Shown here: positions 39,130-48,994 of the stretch, in pieces
Layout: every line of letters begins with the position of its first letter
Position numbering within the stretch: position 1 is the stretch's first letter
Assembly (NCBI RefSeq): GCF_000421645.1
Contig: NZ_ATXK01000005.1
Span: 236,469-300,468 of the forward strand
DNA from: Aurantimonas coralicida DSM 14790
Lineage (GTDB): Bacteria; Pseudomonadota; Alphaproteobacteria; Rhizobiales; Rhizobiaceae
DNA: 64,000 bases
Direction: 5' to 3'
Translations under genes and position numbers: made by a program
The notes under the pieces: model-generated
What the model was told of the DNA's origin: nothing
Database searches by the model: none
Seen by the model: only the letters and a program-made list of their open reading frames with translations

Positions 39130-39705
39130 CTAGGCGCCGCCCTGCCAGGCCTTCACCGCGTCCAGCGGCCACAGCAGCATCAGGACATTGAGGGTGAGAT
39201 TGTCGCGGATCATCCAGCCGACGAAGATCTCCAGCCCCAAAGCGATGGTCACGGCCAGCCAGATCGGCAGCCGGCTCGCCAGCCAGAACCCCAGCACCAT
39301 GAAGCCGATGTCGGCCACCGAGTTCAGGACGCTGTCGCCGTAATAGTCGAGGGCGATCGTCGCCTCGCGGTAGCGCTGGATCACCGCATCGGTGTTCTCG
39401 GCGATCTCCCAGGCGCATTCCACCACCAGCGCCAGGATGAGCCGCGTGCCGAAGCTGGCGCGGCGCAGGACCAGCCAGGCGGCGAAGAAGAACAGGAAGC
39501 CGTGGATCAGGTGCGACGGCGAGTACCAGTCGGACAGATGCTGGGAATTTTCCGAACTGACCACGACGCCGTGCCACAGCTTGATCGTGCCGCATTCGCA
39601 GATCGGCGTGCGGCCCATGGCCAGAAGGATCGCCGCCGTGGCGACGACGATCGCCAGCGCGGCCAGTCCCTCGATCCAGCCGATCCTGTTCAGTCTCTCG
39701 GTCAT
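39130..39705 (-). CDS. DUF2585 (UPF0314) membrane protein
   Basis: This is 191 residues with four or five hydrophobic helices (LAALAIVVATAAILLAMG, LIHGFLFFFAAWLVL, LILALVVECAWEIAENT, ADIGFMVLGFWLASRL). The motif WHGVVVSSENSQHLSDWYSPSHLIHG is typical of this family, which is found almost only in Hyphomicrobiales and has no known function. It starts 72 bases downstream of the nucleotidase stop, after a terminator, so it probably has its own promoter. Confidence 0.82.
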   Translation of the reverse strand: MTERLNRIGWIEGLAALAIVVATAAILLAMGRTPICECGTIKLWHGVVVSSENSQHLSDWYSPSHLIHGFLFFFAAWLVLRRASFGTRLILALVVECAWEIAENTDAVIQRYREATIALDYYGDSVLNSVADIGFMVLGFWLASRLPIWLAVTIALGLEIFVGWMIRDNLTLNVLMLLWPLDAVKAWQGGA

Positions 39706-39720
39706 CGACGCCCCTCACGC

Positions 39721-39745
39721 AAAAAGGCCGGCGCTGGCGCCGGCC
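39721..39745 (-). terminator. Rho-independent terminator of the 5'-nucleotidase gene
   Basis: Nine-base perfect stem GGCCGGCGC / GCGCCGGCC (39726-39745), followed on the minus strand by TTTTT (39725-39721), 32 bases after the stop codon. Confidence 0.85.
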
Positions 39746-39776
39746 CTTTCCCCATAGCGCGGCGCGCGGGACGCGC

Positions 39777-41378
39777 CTACTGCATCTCGGTGATGCGGCC
39801 CTCGGTGAAGGGGGCATAGGCGGCGTTGTCGCGGGCGAGATACTCGACCACCACCTCTTCCAGCGCCGGGCCGAAATCATAGGCCTCGGTACCCTTCTCG
39901 GCGAAGACGCCATAGCCGTCGCCGCCGCCGCGCATGAAATTGTTGGAGACGACGAGATAGGTCTTCTCCGGATCGAGCGGCACGTAGCCGTCGCCCTCGC
40001 GGATCTCGATCGAGCGGATGCGGTCCTCGCCCGGCGTGCCGGCCCGCGACCAGCTGTATCTGAGACCCGCCACCTGCGGGAAGCGGCCGCCGCCCTCCTC
40101 GACCTCGGAGACGCCGTTCTCGAGCGCCGCCTTGATGTCGGCGCCGGTCAGCTTGAAGGTCGACAGGGTGTTCTGGAAGGGCAGCACCGTCAGCACGTCG
40201 CCCATGGTGATCTCGCCCGCGTCGATCGAGGCGCGCAGGCCGCCGCCATTGACGATGGCGACCGCCGTGCCCTGGTCGGCGACACGGGCCAGCATGGCGT
40301 CGGCGACGAGATTGCCCATTTCGCATTCCTGCGCCCGGCAGGTGTCGCGCGACCCGTCGATGGGGTCCTCGGTGCGGCCGACGACCTTCTCGCGGATCTC
40401 CTGCAGGGGCTTGGCCAATTCCTCGATGCGCGTCTTGAGATCGCTGTCCTCGGCGATCTCGCCATCCATGATCACCGGATTGCCGACCGCGGCGGTGACC
40501 ACGCCGGAATCGTCGAAGGTCACGGTCAGTTCGCCGAGATACTTGCCATAGGCGTAGGCCTGGACGATCGGCACGTCGACGCCGTCCGGGTTCGGCACCA
40601 TGGTCGGATAGGGACCGGCGGCCTTCTCGTCGGTGTTGGACAAGAGTGTGTTGGAGTGGCCGCCGACAATGACGTCGATGCCGCTGACGGCCGCGGCGAT
40701 GCGCTGGTCGACGGCGTAGCCGGAATGGCTGAGGAGCACGATCTTCGTCACGCCCTCGCCGGTCAGCCGGTCGACCTCGGCGCGGACCGCCTCGATGGGA
40801 TCGGAAAAGCGCACATTGGGGCCGGCGCTCGACAACTCACCGGTGTCGGCCGGCGTCACGCCGATCAGGCCGATCGTCTCGCCGTCCTTCTCGATCACCG
40901 CCGAGGGCTTCAGCGTATCGGCCAGTTCCGGCTCGGCCGAGATGTCGGCATTGGCGAGCAGGATCGGGAACTCGACCTCTTCCATGAAGGCCCGCAGCAC
41001 CTTCGGACCGTCGTCGAACTCGTGGTTGCCGACGGTCATCGCGTCATAGCCGAGCGTGTTCATCATCTCGGCGGCGGCCTTGCCCTTGTAGCGGGTGTAG
41101 AACAGCGTGCCCTGGAACTGGTCGCCGCCGTCGACGAGCAGCGTGTTGGGATGGGCTTCGCGCGCCGCCCGGATGCCCGACAGGAGCCGCGCCGACCCGC
41201 CGAAGCACTTGGCTTCCGCCAGTTCGTCGGCCGAACAGGTGGAATCGTACTTGTTGATCGGCTCGATCCGGCTGTGCATGTCGTTGGTGTGCAGGATCGT
41301 CAGCGTGTAATCGGCGAGCGCCGGGCCCGCCATTGCCGCCGTCAGCGCGATCGCCGCGACCCCTGTCAGTAGCCTCAT
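39777..41378 (-). CDS. Periplasmic 5'-nucleotidase / UshA-family metallophosphatase
   Basis: This is 533 residues from the ATG at 41378; the frame runs on to 41561 without protein character. It has a Sec signal (TGVAAIALTAAMAGPALA). All metal-site motifs are present: LHTNDMHS, DGGDQFQG, GNHEFDDG, LLSHSG, GGHSNT. The C-terminal substrate domain (about 350-530) has the nucleotide-binding segments VNGGGLRASI and NNFMRGGGDGY. It would hydrolyse extracytoplasmic nucleotides to release phosphate and nucleosides. It ends at a good terminator and is divergent from betI. Confidence 0.9.
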   Translation of the reverse strand: MRLLTGVAAIALTAAMAGPALADYTLTILHTNDMHSRIEPINKYDSTCSADELAEAKCFGGSARLLSGIRAAREAHPNTLLVDGGDQFQGTLFYTRYKGKAAAEMMNTLGYDAMTVGNHEFDDGPKVLRAFMEEVEFPILLANADISAEPELADTLKPSAVIEKDGETIGLIGVTPADTGELSSAGPNVRFSDPIEAVRAEVDRLTGEGVTKIVLLSHSGYAVDQRIAAAVSGIDVIVGGHSNTLLSNTDEKAAGPYPTMVPNPDGVDVPIVQAYAYGKYLGELTVTFDDSGVVTAAVGNPVIMDGEIAEDSDLKTRIEELAKPLQEIREKVVGRTEDPIDGSRDTCRAQECEMGNLVADAMLARVADQGTAVAIVNGGGLRASIDAGEITMGDVLTVLPFQNTLSTFKLTGADIKAALENGVSEVEEGGGRFPQVAGLRYSWSRAGTPGEDRIRSIEIREGDGYVPLDPEKTYLVVSNNFMRGGGDGYGVFAEKGTEAYDFGPALEEVVVEYLARDNAAYAPFTEGRITEMQ

Positions 41379-41545
41379 GTCACATCTCTTTCGCTGGGGG
41401 ATGCCAGGATCCCGAAGTAGGCCGGGCGGATCGCAGGGCGTGCCGCGCATCCGTGATGATAGGCAGAGGAGAGGCGGTTTGAACAGGGTGGCGGACAGGC
41501 TCCGCAGCCGCTTCCCCCACCTCTGGGGCAAGGACCTCGCCACAA

Positions 41546-41565
41546 TTGATTGACTGATCAATCAA
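41546..41565. promoter_or_regulatory. BetI operator
   Basis: TTGATTGA at 41546-41553, CTGA, TCAATCAA at 41558-41565: a perfect inverted repeat with the sequence character of known BetI sites, 19 bases upstream of the betI ATG. Confidence 0.75.
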
Positions 41566-41583
41566 CATCATTATCTTTACGGC

Positions 41584-42189
41584 ATGACCCAGTTGAAAAC
41601 GCCCCGCCTCGGCCGTGGCGGAATCGAGACCGAGCGTCGCCAGGCGCTGATCGGTGCCGTGATCGGCGCCGTCGAGCAGGCCGGCTCGATCGAAGTGACC
41701 ATGGCCGACATCGCGGCGCGGGCCGGCGTCTCGCCCGCCCTCGCCCACCATTATTTCGGCGCCAAGGACGATCTGCTGATCGCCGCCATGCGCCAGCTGC
41801 TGCGCGAGTTCCGCGCCGAGGTCACCCGGCGGCTGATCGCCTCGCGCACGCCGCGCGAGCGCGTCTCGGCGGTGATCGAGGCGGCCTTCGACGAAAGCCA
41901 GTTCCGCCGCGAGGCGATCAGCGCCTGGCTGGTCTTCTACGTCTACGCCCGGCGCTCCTCGGAAGCGGCGCGCCTGCTGCGCGTCTATTTCCGGCGGCTG
42001 GAGACCAATCTCATCTCGGGCCTGGAGCCGCTGGTCGGCCCGGTCGCCGCGGTCTCCGTCGCCGCTGCCGCCGGCGCCATGATCGACGGCGTCTGGCTGC
42101 GCCAGGCCCTGACACCCCTCACCGCGCCCGATCGCGCCGCCGCCGTGCGGATGATCGAGCGGGTCATCGATGCGGAGATTGCCCCATGA
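41584..42189 (+). CDS. betI: BetI, TetR-family repressor of choline genes
   Basis: This is 201 residues. The N-terminal TetR helix-turn-helix is [28 protein letters not shown] (about 40-67). The C-terminal part matches BetI ([31 protein letters not shown]). BetI represses the bet genes until choline is present. Its stop overlaps the betA start as ATGA. Confidence 0.9.
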   Translation: MTQLKTPRLGRGGIETERRQALIGAVIGAVEQAGSIEVTMADIAARAGVSPALAHHYFGAKDDLLIAAMRQLLREFRAEVTRRLIASRTPRERVSAVIEAAFDESQFRREAISAWLVFYVYARRSSEAARLLRVYFRRLETNLISGLEPLVGPVAAVSVAAAAGAMIDGVWLRQALTPLTAPDRAAAVRMIERVIDAEIAP

Positions 42190-43889
42190 AGACCCTCGAC
42201 GAAGCCGACTACGTCGTCGTCGGCTCCGGCTCGGCCGGTTCGGCGCTGGCCTACCGCCTGTCGGAATCCGGACGCTACGACGTCGTCGTGGTCGAGGCCG
42301 GCGGTACCGATGCGGGCCCCTTCATCCAGATGCCGGGCGCGCTGTCCTTCCCGATGAACATGGCGCGCTACGACTGGGGCTACCGGGCCGAGCCGGAAGA
42401 GACGCTGGCCGGCCGCCGGCTGGCGACGCCCCGCGGCCGCGTCATCGGCGGCTCGTCCTCGATCAACGGCATGGTCTATGTGCGCGGCCACGCCAAGGAT
42501 TTCGACCATTGGGCCGAGAGCGGCGCGGCGGGCTGGGGCTACGGCGACGTCCTGCCCTATTTCAAGCGGATGGAATGCTTCGAGGGCGGCGGCACCGAGC
42601 CCCGTGCCGACGGGCTGCCGGCCGGCGATCCGGCGTGGCGCGGCATGTCCGGCCCGCTCAATGTCCAGCGCGGCGCCATGGAGAACCCGCTCTACGGTGC
42701 CTTCATCGAGGCCGGCAGACAGGCCGGCTATCCGCTGACCGACGATTACAACGGCGAAAAGCCGGAGGGCTTCGGCCCGATGCAGCAGACGATCTGGCGC
42801 GGCCGGCGCTGGTCGGCCGCCAATGCCTATCTGCGTCCCGCCATGGCCCGCGGCAATTGCCGGCTGGTGCATGGCAATGTCGCGCGCATCGCCTTCGAGG
42901 GCACCCGCGCCGTCGGCGTCGAGATCGGCCGGCGGGGCCGGCGCACCGGCATCGTGCGGGCCCGGCGCGAGGTGGTGCTGGCGGCCGGCGCCATCAATTC
43001 CCCGACCATCCTCATGCATTCGGGCATCGGCGATCCGGCCGAATTGTCGCGCGTCGGCATCCGCACCCGGGTGGCGCGGCCCGGCGTCGGCCAGAACCTG
43101 CAGGACCATCTGGAGGTCTATATCCAGCAATCCTGCACCCAGCCGATCACCCTCAACGGCTATCTGCATCTCTTCGCCAAGGGCCGCGTCGGGCTGGAAT
43201 GGATGCTGATGCACACCGGTTACGGCGCCACCAACCATTTCGAGGCGGCGGGCTTCATCCGTTCGGCACCGGGGATCGAATATCCCGACATCCAGTATCA
43301 TTTCCTGCCCGGCGCGATCCGCTATGACGGCCAGGCCGCGGCCCCCGGCCACGGCTTCCAGGCCCATGTCGGACCGATGCGCTCCAAGTCGCGCGGCCGG
43401 ATTCGGCTGAAGAGCGACGATCCGGGCGCTGCGCCCTCGATCCGCTTCAACTACATGACGCATCCGGACGACTTTCCCGAGTTCCGCCAGGCGATCCGGC
43501 TGACCCGCGAGCTCTTCGCCCAGGCCGCCTTCGACGATTATCGCGGGCCGGAAATCCAGCCCGGCGCGGCGGTGCAGAGCGATGCCGAGCTCGACGCCTT
43601 CATCGCCGAACATGCCGAGAGCGCCTATCACCCCTGCGGCACCTGCCGCCTCGGCGCGCCGGACGATCCGGACGCGGTGGTCGATCCCGCCTGCCGGGTG
43701 ATCGGCACCGAGAACCTGCGGCTGGCCGATTCCTCGATCTTCCCGCGCATCCCCTACGGCAATCTCAACGGCCCCTCGATCATGGTCGGCGAGAAGGCCG
43801 CCGACCACATTCTCGGTGACGGCATGCTGGCCCCCGAGCCCGACAAGCAGCCCTGGATCGACCCCCACTGGCGCGAACGCCAGCGGTAG
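42186..43889 (+). CDS. betA: Choline dehydrogenase / GMC oxidoreductase
   Basis: This is 567 residues. The FAD site [16 protein letters not shown] is at the N terminus; GMC signatures 1 ([17 protein letters not shown]) and 2 ([15 protein letters not shown]) are intact, and the active-site His lies in [12 protein letters not shown]. It oxidises choline to betaine aldehyde at the inner membrane using FAD. Betaine aldehyde dehydrogenase (betB) and betC are not next to it, unlike most betICBA operons. Confidence 0.9.
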   Translation: MKTLDEADYVVVGSGSAGSALAYRLSESGRYDVVVVEAGGTDAGPFIQMPGALSFPMNMARYDWGYRAEPEETLAGRRLATPRGRVIGGSSSINGMVYVRGHAKDFDHWAESGAAGWGYGDVLPYFKRMECFEGGGTEPRADGLPAGDPAWRGMSGPLNVQRGAMENPLYGAFIEAGRQAGYPLTDDYNGEKPEGFGPMQQTIWRGRRWSAANAYLRPAMARGNCRLVHGNVARIAFEGTRAVGVEIGRRGRRTGIVRARREVVLAAGAINSPTILMHSGIGDPAELSRVGIRTRVARPGVGQNLQDHLEVYIQQSCTQPITLNGYLHLFAKGRVGLEWMLMHTGYGATNHFEAAGFIRSAPGIEYPDIQYHFLPGAIRYDGQAAAPGHGFQAHVGPMRSKSRGRIRLKSDDPGAAPSIRFNYMTHPDDFPEFRQAIRLTRELFAQAAFDDYRGPEIQPGAAVQSDAELDAFIAEHAESAYHPCGTCRLGAPDDPDAVVDPACRVIGTENLRLADSSIFPRIPYGNLNGPSIMVGEKAADHILGDGMLAPEPDKQPWIDPHWRERQR

Positions 43890-44386
43890 GGCGGGCGGCT
43901 GGCGGGCGATGTTCGTGCGGAGAGCGCCGGCGAGGCCGTGACCTCGTCTAACAAGGTCGTCGTCGAGGGTGGGGTGCGCGTGTTTGACGTGGTGCGGGTG
44001 GCAGCGTCGAGCTGCTGCCAACCTCGCCGGAAGAGCGCCTTCATCAATCAAGGTCGTCATCCTCGGGCCTGACCCGAGGACCCATGCCGGCACCGGTGAC
44101 GCGTCGCTATTCTCCGACGGAGTGGGCACCGAACCGCAGAGGAATGGGTCCTCGGGTCAAGCCCGAGGATGACGCGCGTCGGGGGTGGGGTGCGCCTTGG
44201 GTCGGGCGTCGCGTGGGTGGTCGCGTCGAGCAGCTGCCAACCTCAGCAGAAGAGCGCCTTCATCAATCAAGGTCGTCATCCTCGGGCTCGACCCGAGGAC
44301 CCATGCCGTCCCCGGTGGCGCCGCCAGATCCTTCGACGGAAGATCCCCTATCCACAAAACACACCGCATCAAAGCATCGCCACGCC
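43890..44386. repeat. Palindromic repeat cluster A (three copies)
   Basis: The gap holds three copies of a 19-base hairpin CCTCGGG-N5-CCCGAGG at 44061-44079, 44150-44168 and 44280-44298, with longer conserved flanks (GTCGTCAT before, ACCCATG after). Orientations alternate forward, reverse, forward. Blocks between them are also repeated, such as TCATCAATCAAGGTCG at two places. No gene is credible here. Confidence 0.85.
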
Positions 44387-44788
44387 TCAACGCACGACCG
44401 CGCCGGTCGACGGCGGCGGACCGTGGCGGTTGGTGGCGTCGCTGGGCTGGACGGCGAAGTAGAGGAACACCAGCCAGCCGATCAGCGGCACCAGATTGAC
44501 TAGGAACCACCAGCCGCTGCGGCCGGTGTCGTGCAGGCGGCGCACCGAGACGGCCAGCGACGGGATGAAGATCGCCAGCGAGAAGATCGAACCGAGCGGC
44601 TGGTAACCCTCGCCCGAGAAGGGCGCGAGGCCCATGGCCGGGCCGACGAGAATCGCATCGAGGATACCCAGGACGAAATTGCCGAGCAGCGTGAACAGCG
44701 CGAACCACCAGAATTCCGAGCGTGGCGCGCGGCCCCGGAAGGTGGCGTAATTTGCAAAGACCGAACGGATGGCTTCGGTGAACGACAT
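44387..44788 (-). CDS. DUF805 inner-membrane protein
   Basis: This is 133 residues from the ATG at 44788; an upstream extension to 44896 is unlikely. It has the DUF805 start (FANYATFRGRAPRSEFWWFALF), four membrane helices, and the family motif VSVRRLHDTGRSGWW. DUF805 proteins resemble the membrane part of inhibitors and transporters, without known function. The gene is enclosed by the two repeat clusters. Confidence 0.85.
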   Translation of the reverse strand: MSFTEAIRSVFANYATFRGRAPRSEFWWFALFTLLGNFVLGILDAILVGPAMGLAPFSGEGYQPLGSIFSLAIFIPSLAVSVRRLHDTGRSGWWFLVNLVPLIGWLVFLYFAVQPSDATNRHGPPPSTGAVVR

Positions 44789-45274
44789 GGCGTGCCCCCT
44801 TGCGTCTGCCGGCCGGTTGCCGGCATCGCCAGCCTGCCCGATCCCGACGCGGGACGCCACCTTGGGCGCTGGGCTGGTCTTCGAGGGAGGGGGCACTGAA
44901 GCGCGGAGGCATGGGTCCTCGGGTCAAGCCCGAGGATGACGCGCGTCGGGGGTTGGTGCGCCTCGGGTCGGGCGTCGCGTGGTGGTGGCGCCGAGCAACT
45001 GCCGACCTCGCCGGAAGAGCTGCTCCATCAAACAAGGTCGTCATCCTCGGGCTTGACCCGAGGACCCATGCCGTTCCCGGTGCCGCATCGCTATTCTCAG
45101 ACGGAGTGGACACCGAACCGCAGAGGAATGGGTCCTCGGGTCAAGCCCGAGGATGACGCGCGTTATAGTTGGGGGCCGTGTGTAGGACGTCGTGCGGATG
45201 GTGGGCGTGGCATCTGCCGGCTTGCCGCCAAGCTGTCCCCGCAAACGGCGGTTCGCGTCATTCCAGCAGCTGCG
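44789..45274. repeat. Palindromic repeat cluster B (three copies)
   Basis: Three more copies of the same hairpin lie at 44917-44935, 45045-45063 and 45134-45152, in reverse, forward, reverse order, mirroring cluster A across the DUF805 gene. The stretch from about 45035 to 45155 is a near copy of 44050-44171, including ACCGAACCGCAGAGGAATGG in both. The last 120 bases hold nothing recognised. Confidence 0.85.
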
Positions 45275-45691
45275 TCAGCGGTGCGTGGCGGCGCCTTCAC
45301 CACCGGCCGCCGGACACACCGAGATCCGCACCGGGGCGGCGGCGGTTTTGCCGAGGGTGAGGCAGGCGTCGGTGTCCGGGGTGTCCGCGACATCGCCGAG
45401 AGGGCAAAGCGTCCAGCCGGAGCCGGTGGCGCCGGAGGCGGCGAGGACGAGTTCGGGGACCGGCGCCAGATGCGGCGTGTAGACATAGGCGCCGTCGCGC
45501 AGGACGGCGTCCGGCGGTGGCTCCATGCCGGCGCCGGAGCCCTCGACGCGGCCTTCGACGACCGTCAGCCCCTGCGGCCCCGCCACCCAGCGCTCCTCCC
45601 AGCGGGTCTTCTCGACCGAATGGGTCCAGGAGAGCGAGAAGGCGGTGGTGGCCAGGGTCAGCGTCTTGGCGCCGGCGGCGATGCAGATCAT
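45275..45691 (-). CDS. DUF1850 protein of TRAP transporter operon
   Basis: This is 138 residues. Its ATG at 45691 overlaps the TRAP permease stop as ATGA. The N terminus is mildly hydrophobic, and the sequence FSLSWTHSVEKTRWEERW is the DUF1850 core. DUF1850 genes regularly follow fused TRAP permeases of the TAXI type, so a role in that transporter is expected, but none has been shown. Confidence 0.75.
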   Translation of the reverse strand: MICIAAGAKTLTLATTAFSLSWTHSVEKTRWEERWVAGPQGLTVVEGRVEGSGAGMEPPPDAVLRDGAYVYTPHLAPVPELVLAASGATGSGWTLCPLGDVADTPDTDACLTLGKTAAAPVRISVCPAAGGEGAATHR

Positions 45692-47889
45692 TCGGCCGGC
45701 GACACCGTCTCGTCGCGGGGCGCGGCACCGGCTTTGGCCGGCCCGCTGCCACCGCCGGTGCGGTTGACCGCCTCGGGCCGCCCGTGCCGGCGGATCTGCA
45801 GCGCATGCCAGCCGAGGATCAGCGCCGCCAGGGCGAAGCCGATCTCGTCGGTGATGGGCATTGCGGCGATCAGCGTAAAGGCCGCGACGGTCGCCACCGC
45901 CCGCTCCCACCATTTCAGCGGCGCGACCAGGTAGCCGATCGCCGCGGCGCCCCACAGGCCGATGGCCAGGCACGCCTTGAAGACGATGTAGGCGACAGCC
46001 GGCCAGTAGCCGATGGATTCGGCCAGCGGGCCGCCATCCTGCAGCATCAAAGCGGGCGTGTAGACCGCCATGAAGGGGATGACGAAGCCGGCCAGCGCGA
46101 CCTTCACCGCCTCGAAGGAGATCTTCAGCCCCGGCGCCTTGGCGATGGGCGCGGCCGCAAAGCAGGCCAGCGCCACCGGCGGCGTCAGGTCGGCAAGGAT
46201 GCCGAAATAGAAGACGAACATGTGGGAGACGATCAGCGGCACGCCGAGGGCGAGCAGCGCCGGGCCTGCGATTGAGGAGGTGATGATGTAGTTGGGGATG
46301 GTCGGGATGCCCATGCCCAGGATCAGGCAGGTGATCATGGTCAGCACCAGCGACAGGAACAGCGAGGTGTCGCCGACCGCCACGATGAACTGGCCGAAGG
46401 TGTTGGCGACGCCGGTCAGCGTCATCGTGCCGACGATGATGCCGACGATGGCGCAGGCGATACCCACCGGCAGGGCCGTCTTGGCGCCCTCGGCGAGCGC
46501 GTCGCGGGTCAGGAGCAGCGTCTCGCGGCCACCCCGGAACAGGGCGCAGAGAGCGATCAGCACGGCCAGCGCGATGACCACCGGCAGGATGCCGTATTCG
46601 AAGAAGGCGGCGGCCGAGAGGCCGAGGCCGATCCAGAAGACGTAGCGCAGCCCCTGCACCGAGATCCGGCCCGCCAGCGGCGCGCCGAGGATCAGCAGCG
46701 CGGTCAGCGCCAGGCCGATCGTGCCGGCATAGAGCGGCGTGTAGCCGGTGAACAGCAGATAGACGAGGACGCCGAGCGGCAGGAGCAGGTACCAGCCCTT
46801 CTTCAGCGCGTTCAGCGCCGAGGGCAGCTCGCCCTTCTCCAGGCCGATCAGGCCGCGCTTGCCGGCCTCCAGATGCACCATCCAGAACACCGAGCCGAAA
46901 TACAGCACCGCCGGAATGACCGCGGCCTGGACGACGGCGGCATAGGGCACGTTCAGCGTCTCGGCCATGATGAAGGCGACGGCGCCCATCACCGGCGGCA
47001 TGATCTGGCCGCCCATGGAGGCGGTGGATTCGACGCCGCCGGCAAAGGCGGCGCGATAGCCGAAGCGCTTCATCAGGGGAATGGTGAACTGGCCGGTGGT
47101 CACCACATTGGCGACGCCCGAGCCGGAGATCGTTCCCATCAGGCCGGAGGAGATGACCGCGACCTTGGCGGCGCCGCCCTTGGCCCCGCCGACGAGGCCG
47201 AGCGAGATGTCGGTGAACAGCTTGATCATGCCGGCCCGCTCGAGGAACGAGCCGAACAGGATGAACAGGAAGATGTAGGAGGACGAGACGTAGGTCGGGA
47301 TGCCGTAGATGCCCTCGGTGCCGAAGGCCATGTGATCGACGATCTGGCTGAACGGGTAGTAGCGGATGACGAAGGGCGACGGCAGGAAGCGCCCGAACAG
47401 GCAATAGGCCAGGAACAGGCCGGCGATGATCGGCAGGGCCGGCCCCATGATCCGCCAAGTGGCGACAAAGAGCACGGCCAGCGCCGCGACGCCGACGATC
47501 GTGTCGGCCAGCGACGGCATGCCGGCGCGGAAGATCAGCGCCTCGTATTCCCACCATTGATAGACGGCGACGCCCATGCCGGCGAGGCCGAGCAGCCAGA
47601 ACAGTGCCCTCAGCCCGGCATTCTCGCCCTTGATGGCGGCGACCAGCGGCAGGCCGAGCAGGCACAGGAAGCCGACATGGACGGCCCGCACGATCTGGCT
47701 CGGCAGGTCCCACAGATGCGCTGCGGTGGCGAGCTGGAAGATCGAGAAGGTGAAGGCGATCCAGAACAGGATCCGCCCTTCCGTGCCGAGCGGGAAGCCC
47801 GAGGACAAGGGATCGTGGTGGCTCACGGGCTCGCCGTCCGGCGCCAGCTCGTGATGCTTCTCCAGTTCTCCCGGCGTACCCTGACTCAT
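45688..47889 (-). CDS. TRAP transporter fused permease (DctQM fusion, TAXI type)
   Basis: This is 733 residues with about 18 hydrophobic helices. The N-terminal four-helix part corresponds to the small DctQ subunit and the rest to the large DctM subunit (SSSYIFLFILFGSFLERAGMIKLF, SGSGVANVVTTGQFTIPLMKRFGY, GGQIMPPVMGAVAFIMAE). These secondary transporters take up organic acids with a periplasmic binding protein and a sodium or proton gradient. No binding-protein gene adjoins it; the only TAXI binding protein in the window belongs to the second system at 50961-54834. Confidence 0.88.
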   Translation of the reverse strand: MSQGTPGELEKHHELAPDGEPVSHHDPLSSGFPLGTEGRILFWIAFTFSIFQLATAAHLWDLPSQIVRAVHVGFLCLLGLPLVAAIKGENAGLRALFWLLGLAGMGVAVYQWWEYEALIFRAGMPSLADTIVGVAALAVLFVATWRIMGPALPIIAGLFLAYCLFGRFLPSPFVIRYYPFSQIVDHMAFGTEGIYGIPTYVSSSYIFLFILFGSFLERAGMIKLFTDISLGLVGGAKGGAAKVAVISSGLMGTISGSGVANVVTTGQFTIPLMKRFGYRAAFAGGVESTASMGGQIMPPVMGAVAFIMAETLNVPYAAVVQAAVIPAVLYFGSVFWMVHLEAGKRGLIGLEKGELPSALNALKKGWYLLLPLGVLVYLLFTGYTPLYAGTIGLALTALLILGAPLAGRISVQGLRYVFWIGLGLSAAAFFEYGILPVVIALAVLIALCALFRGGRETLLLTRDALAEGAKTALPVGIACAIVGIIVGTMTLTGVANTFGQFIVAVGDTSLFLSLVLTMITCLILGMGIPTIPNYIITSSIAGPALLALGVPLIVSHMFVFYFGILADLTPPVALACFAAAPIAKAPGLKISFEAVKVALAGFVIPFMAVYTPALMLQDGGPLAESIGYWPAVAYIVFKACLAIGLWGAAAIGYLVAPLKWWERAVATVAAFTLIAAMPITDEIGFALAALILGWHALQIRRHGRPEAVNRTGGGSGPAKAGAAPRDETVSPAE

Positions 47890-47980
47890 CTACGGCTCCT
47901 CCCAGAGGCCTGTCACGGCCGGACCTTACATCATCGCCCCCGAAAGGCGACCGCCCTTTCCGGCACGATGGCCTCCCCCG

Positions 47981-48994
47981 TCAAGGCCTGCCGTAGATCC
48001 GGGCGATCTCGTCCACCACCGGCGCCGATCCGAAGCGCACCGGATCGGTGGCCGGCAGGCCATGTTCCTCGGCCAGTTCGGCCAGCAGCGCCCGCGCCGC
48101 ATCCTCCTCGAGCTTCGCGGTGTTGACGCAGAGGCCGACGCAGCGAATGTCCGGATTGGTCAGCCGGCCCATGGCGATGGTCGCCTCGATGACCGCCGCG
48201 ATGGTCGGCAGCGGCGTCGCCACGCCGCGCATCGTGGTGCGGGTCGGCTCGTGGCAGACGACGAAGGCATCGGGCTGCGAACCGTGCAGCAGACCGAGGG
48301 TCACGCCGGCAAAGGACGGGTGGAACAGCGAGCCCTGCCCCTCGACCACGTCCCAGTGGTCCTCCGCGGCATCGGGCGTCAGCCATTCGGCCGCGCCGGC
48401 GATGAAGTCGGCAACGACGGCATCCAGGGGCACGCCGCGCCCGGCGATCAGGACGCCGGTCTGGCCGGTGGCGCGGAACTCGGCGTCGAAGCCGGCCGCC
48501 TGCATGTCACGCTCCAGGCACAGGGCGGCGTATTTCTTGCCGACCGAACAATCGGTGCCGACCGCCAGCAGGCGCTTGCCGCTGCGCTTGTGGCCCTTGC
48601 CGGTGGCGTAGCTGCGATCGGGCTGGCGCAGATCGGTCAGCTTGCGGCCGTTCGCCTCGGCCGCTGCCGCAATGCGCTCAATCGAGCCGAGCCGCACATG
48701 CAGGCCGCTGGCGACATCCAGCCCGGCTTCGAGCGCCGCCACGATGGTGTCGATCCAGTGCTCGGGCAGGACCCCGCCGGCATTGACGACGCCGACGACC
48801 ATGGTCTTCGCGCCGGCCGCGACCGCCTCGGGCACCGTCATCTCGTCGAGGCCGAGATCGGCGCCGCAGCCCGGCAGCCGCAACTGCGCCAGGCACCAGT
48901 CCCGACGCCAGTCGACGACGCCCTGTGCGGTCTTGGCGGCCAGTGCGTCCGGCACGTCGCCGAGGAACATGAGATAGGGAGGGGTGACGTTCAT
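47981..48994 (-). CDS. DUF1611 / DgcN-family protein
   Basis: This is 337 residues from the ATG at 48994. DUF1611 proteins have an N-terminal Rossmann-like domain and a C-terminal P-loop-like domain; the loop here is AVGTDCSVGKKYAAL (about residues 145-160), followed by EFRATGQTGVLIAG and DHWDVVEGQGSLFHPSFA. Recent work on relatives (DgcN) links them to D-glutamate or D-amino acid N-acylation, usually beside an L-Ala-D/L-Glu-type epimerase (DgcA); no such gene adjoins here. It is 91 bases upstream of the TRAP permease on the same strand, so the transporter may import its substrate. Confidence 0.75.
   Translation of the reverse strand: MNVTPPYLMFLGDVPDALAAKTAQGVVDWRRDWCLAQLRLPGCGADLGLDEMTVPEAVAAGAKTMVVGVVNAGGVLPEHWIDTIVAALEAGLDVASGLHVRLGSIERIAAAAEANGRKLTDLRQPDRSYATGKGHKRSGKRLLAVGTDCSVGKKYAALCLERDMQAAGFDAEFRATGQTGVLIAGRGVPLDAVVADFIAGAAEWLTPDAAEDHWDVVEGQGSLFHPSFAGVTLGLLHGSQPDAFVVCHEPTRTTMRGVATPLPTIAAVIEATIAMGRLTNPDIRCVGLCVNTAKLEEDAARALLAELAEEHGLPATDPVRFGSAPVVDEIARIYGRP

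Noticed and set aside
43890..45274. CRISPR array
   Set aside because: Repeats are palindromic, unevenly spaced and alternate in orientation, with repeated rather than unique sequence between them; no cas genes.
45275..47713. 812-codon minus-strand frame that includes the DUF1850 protein at its end
   Set aside because: Only the last 138 codons are real; the upstream part is an out-of-frame reading of the TRAP permease.
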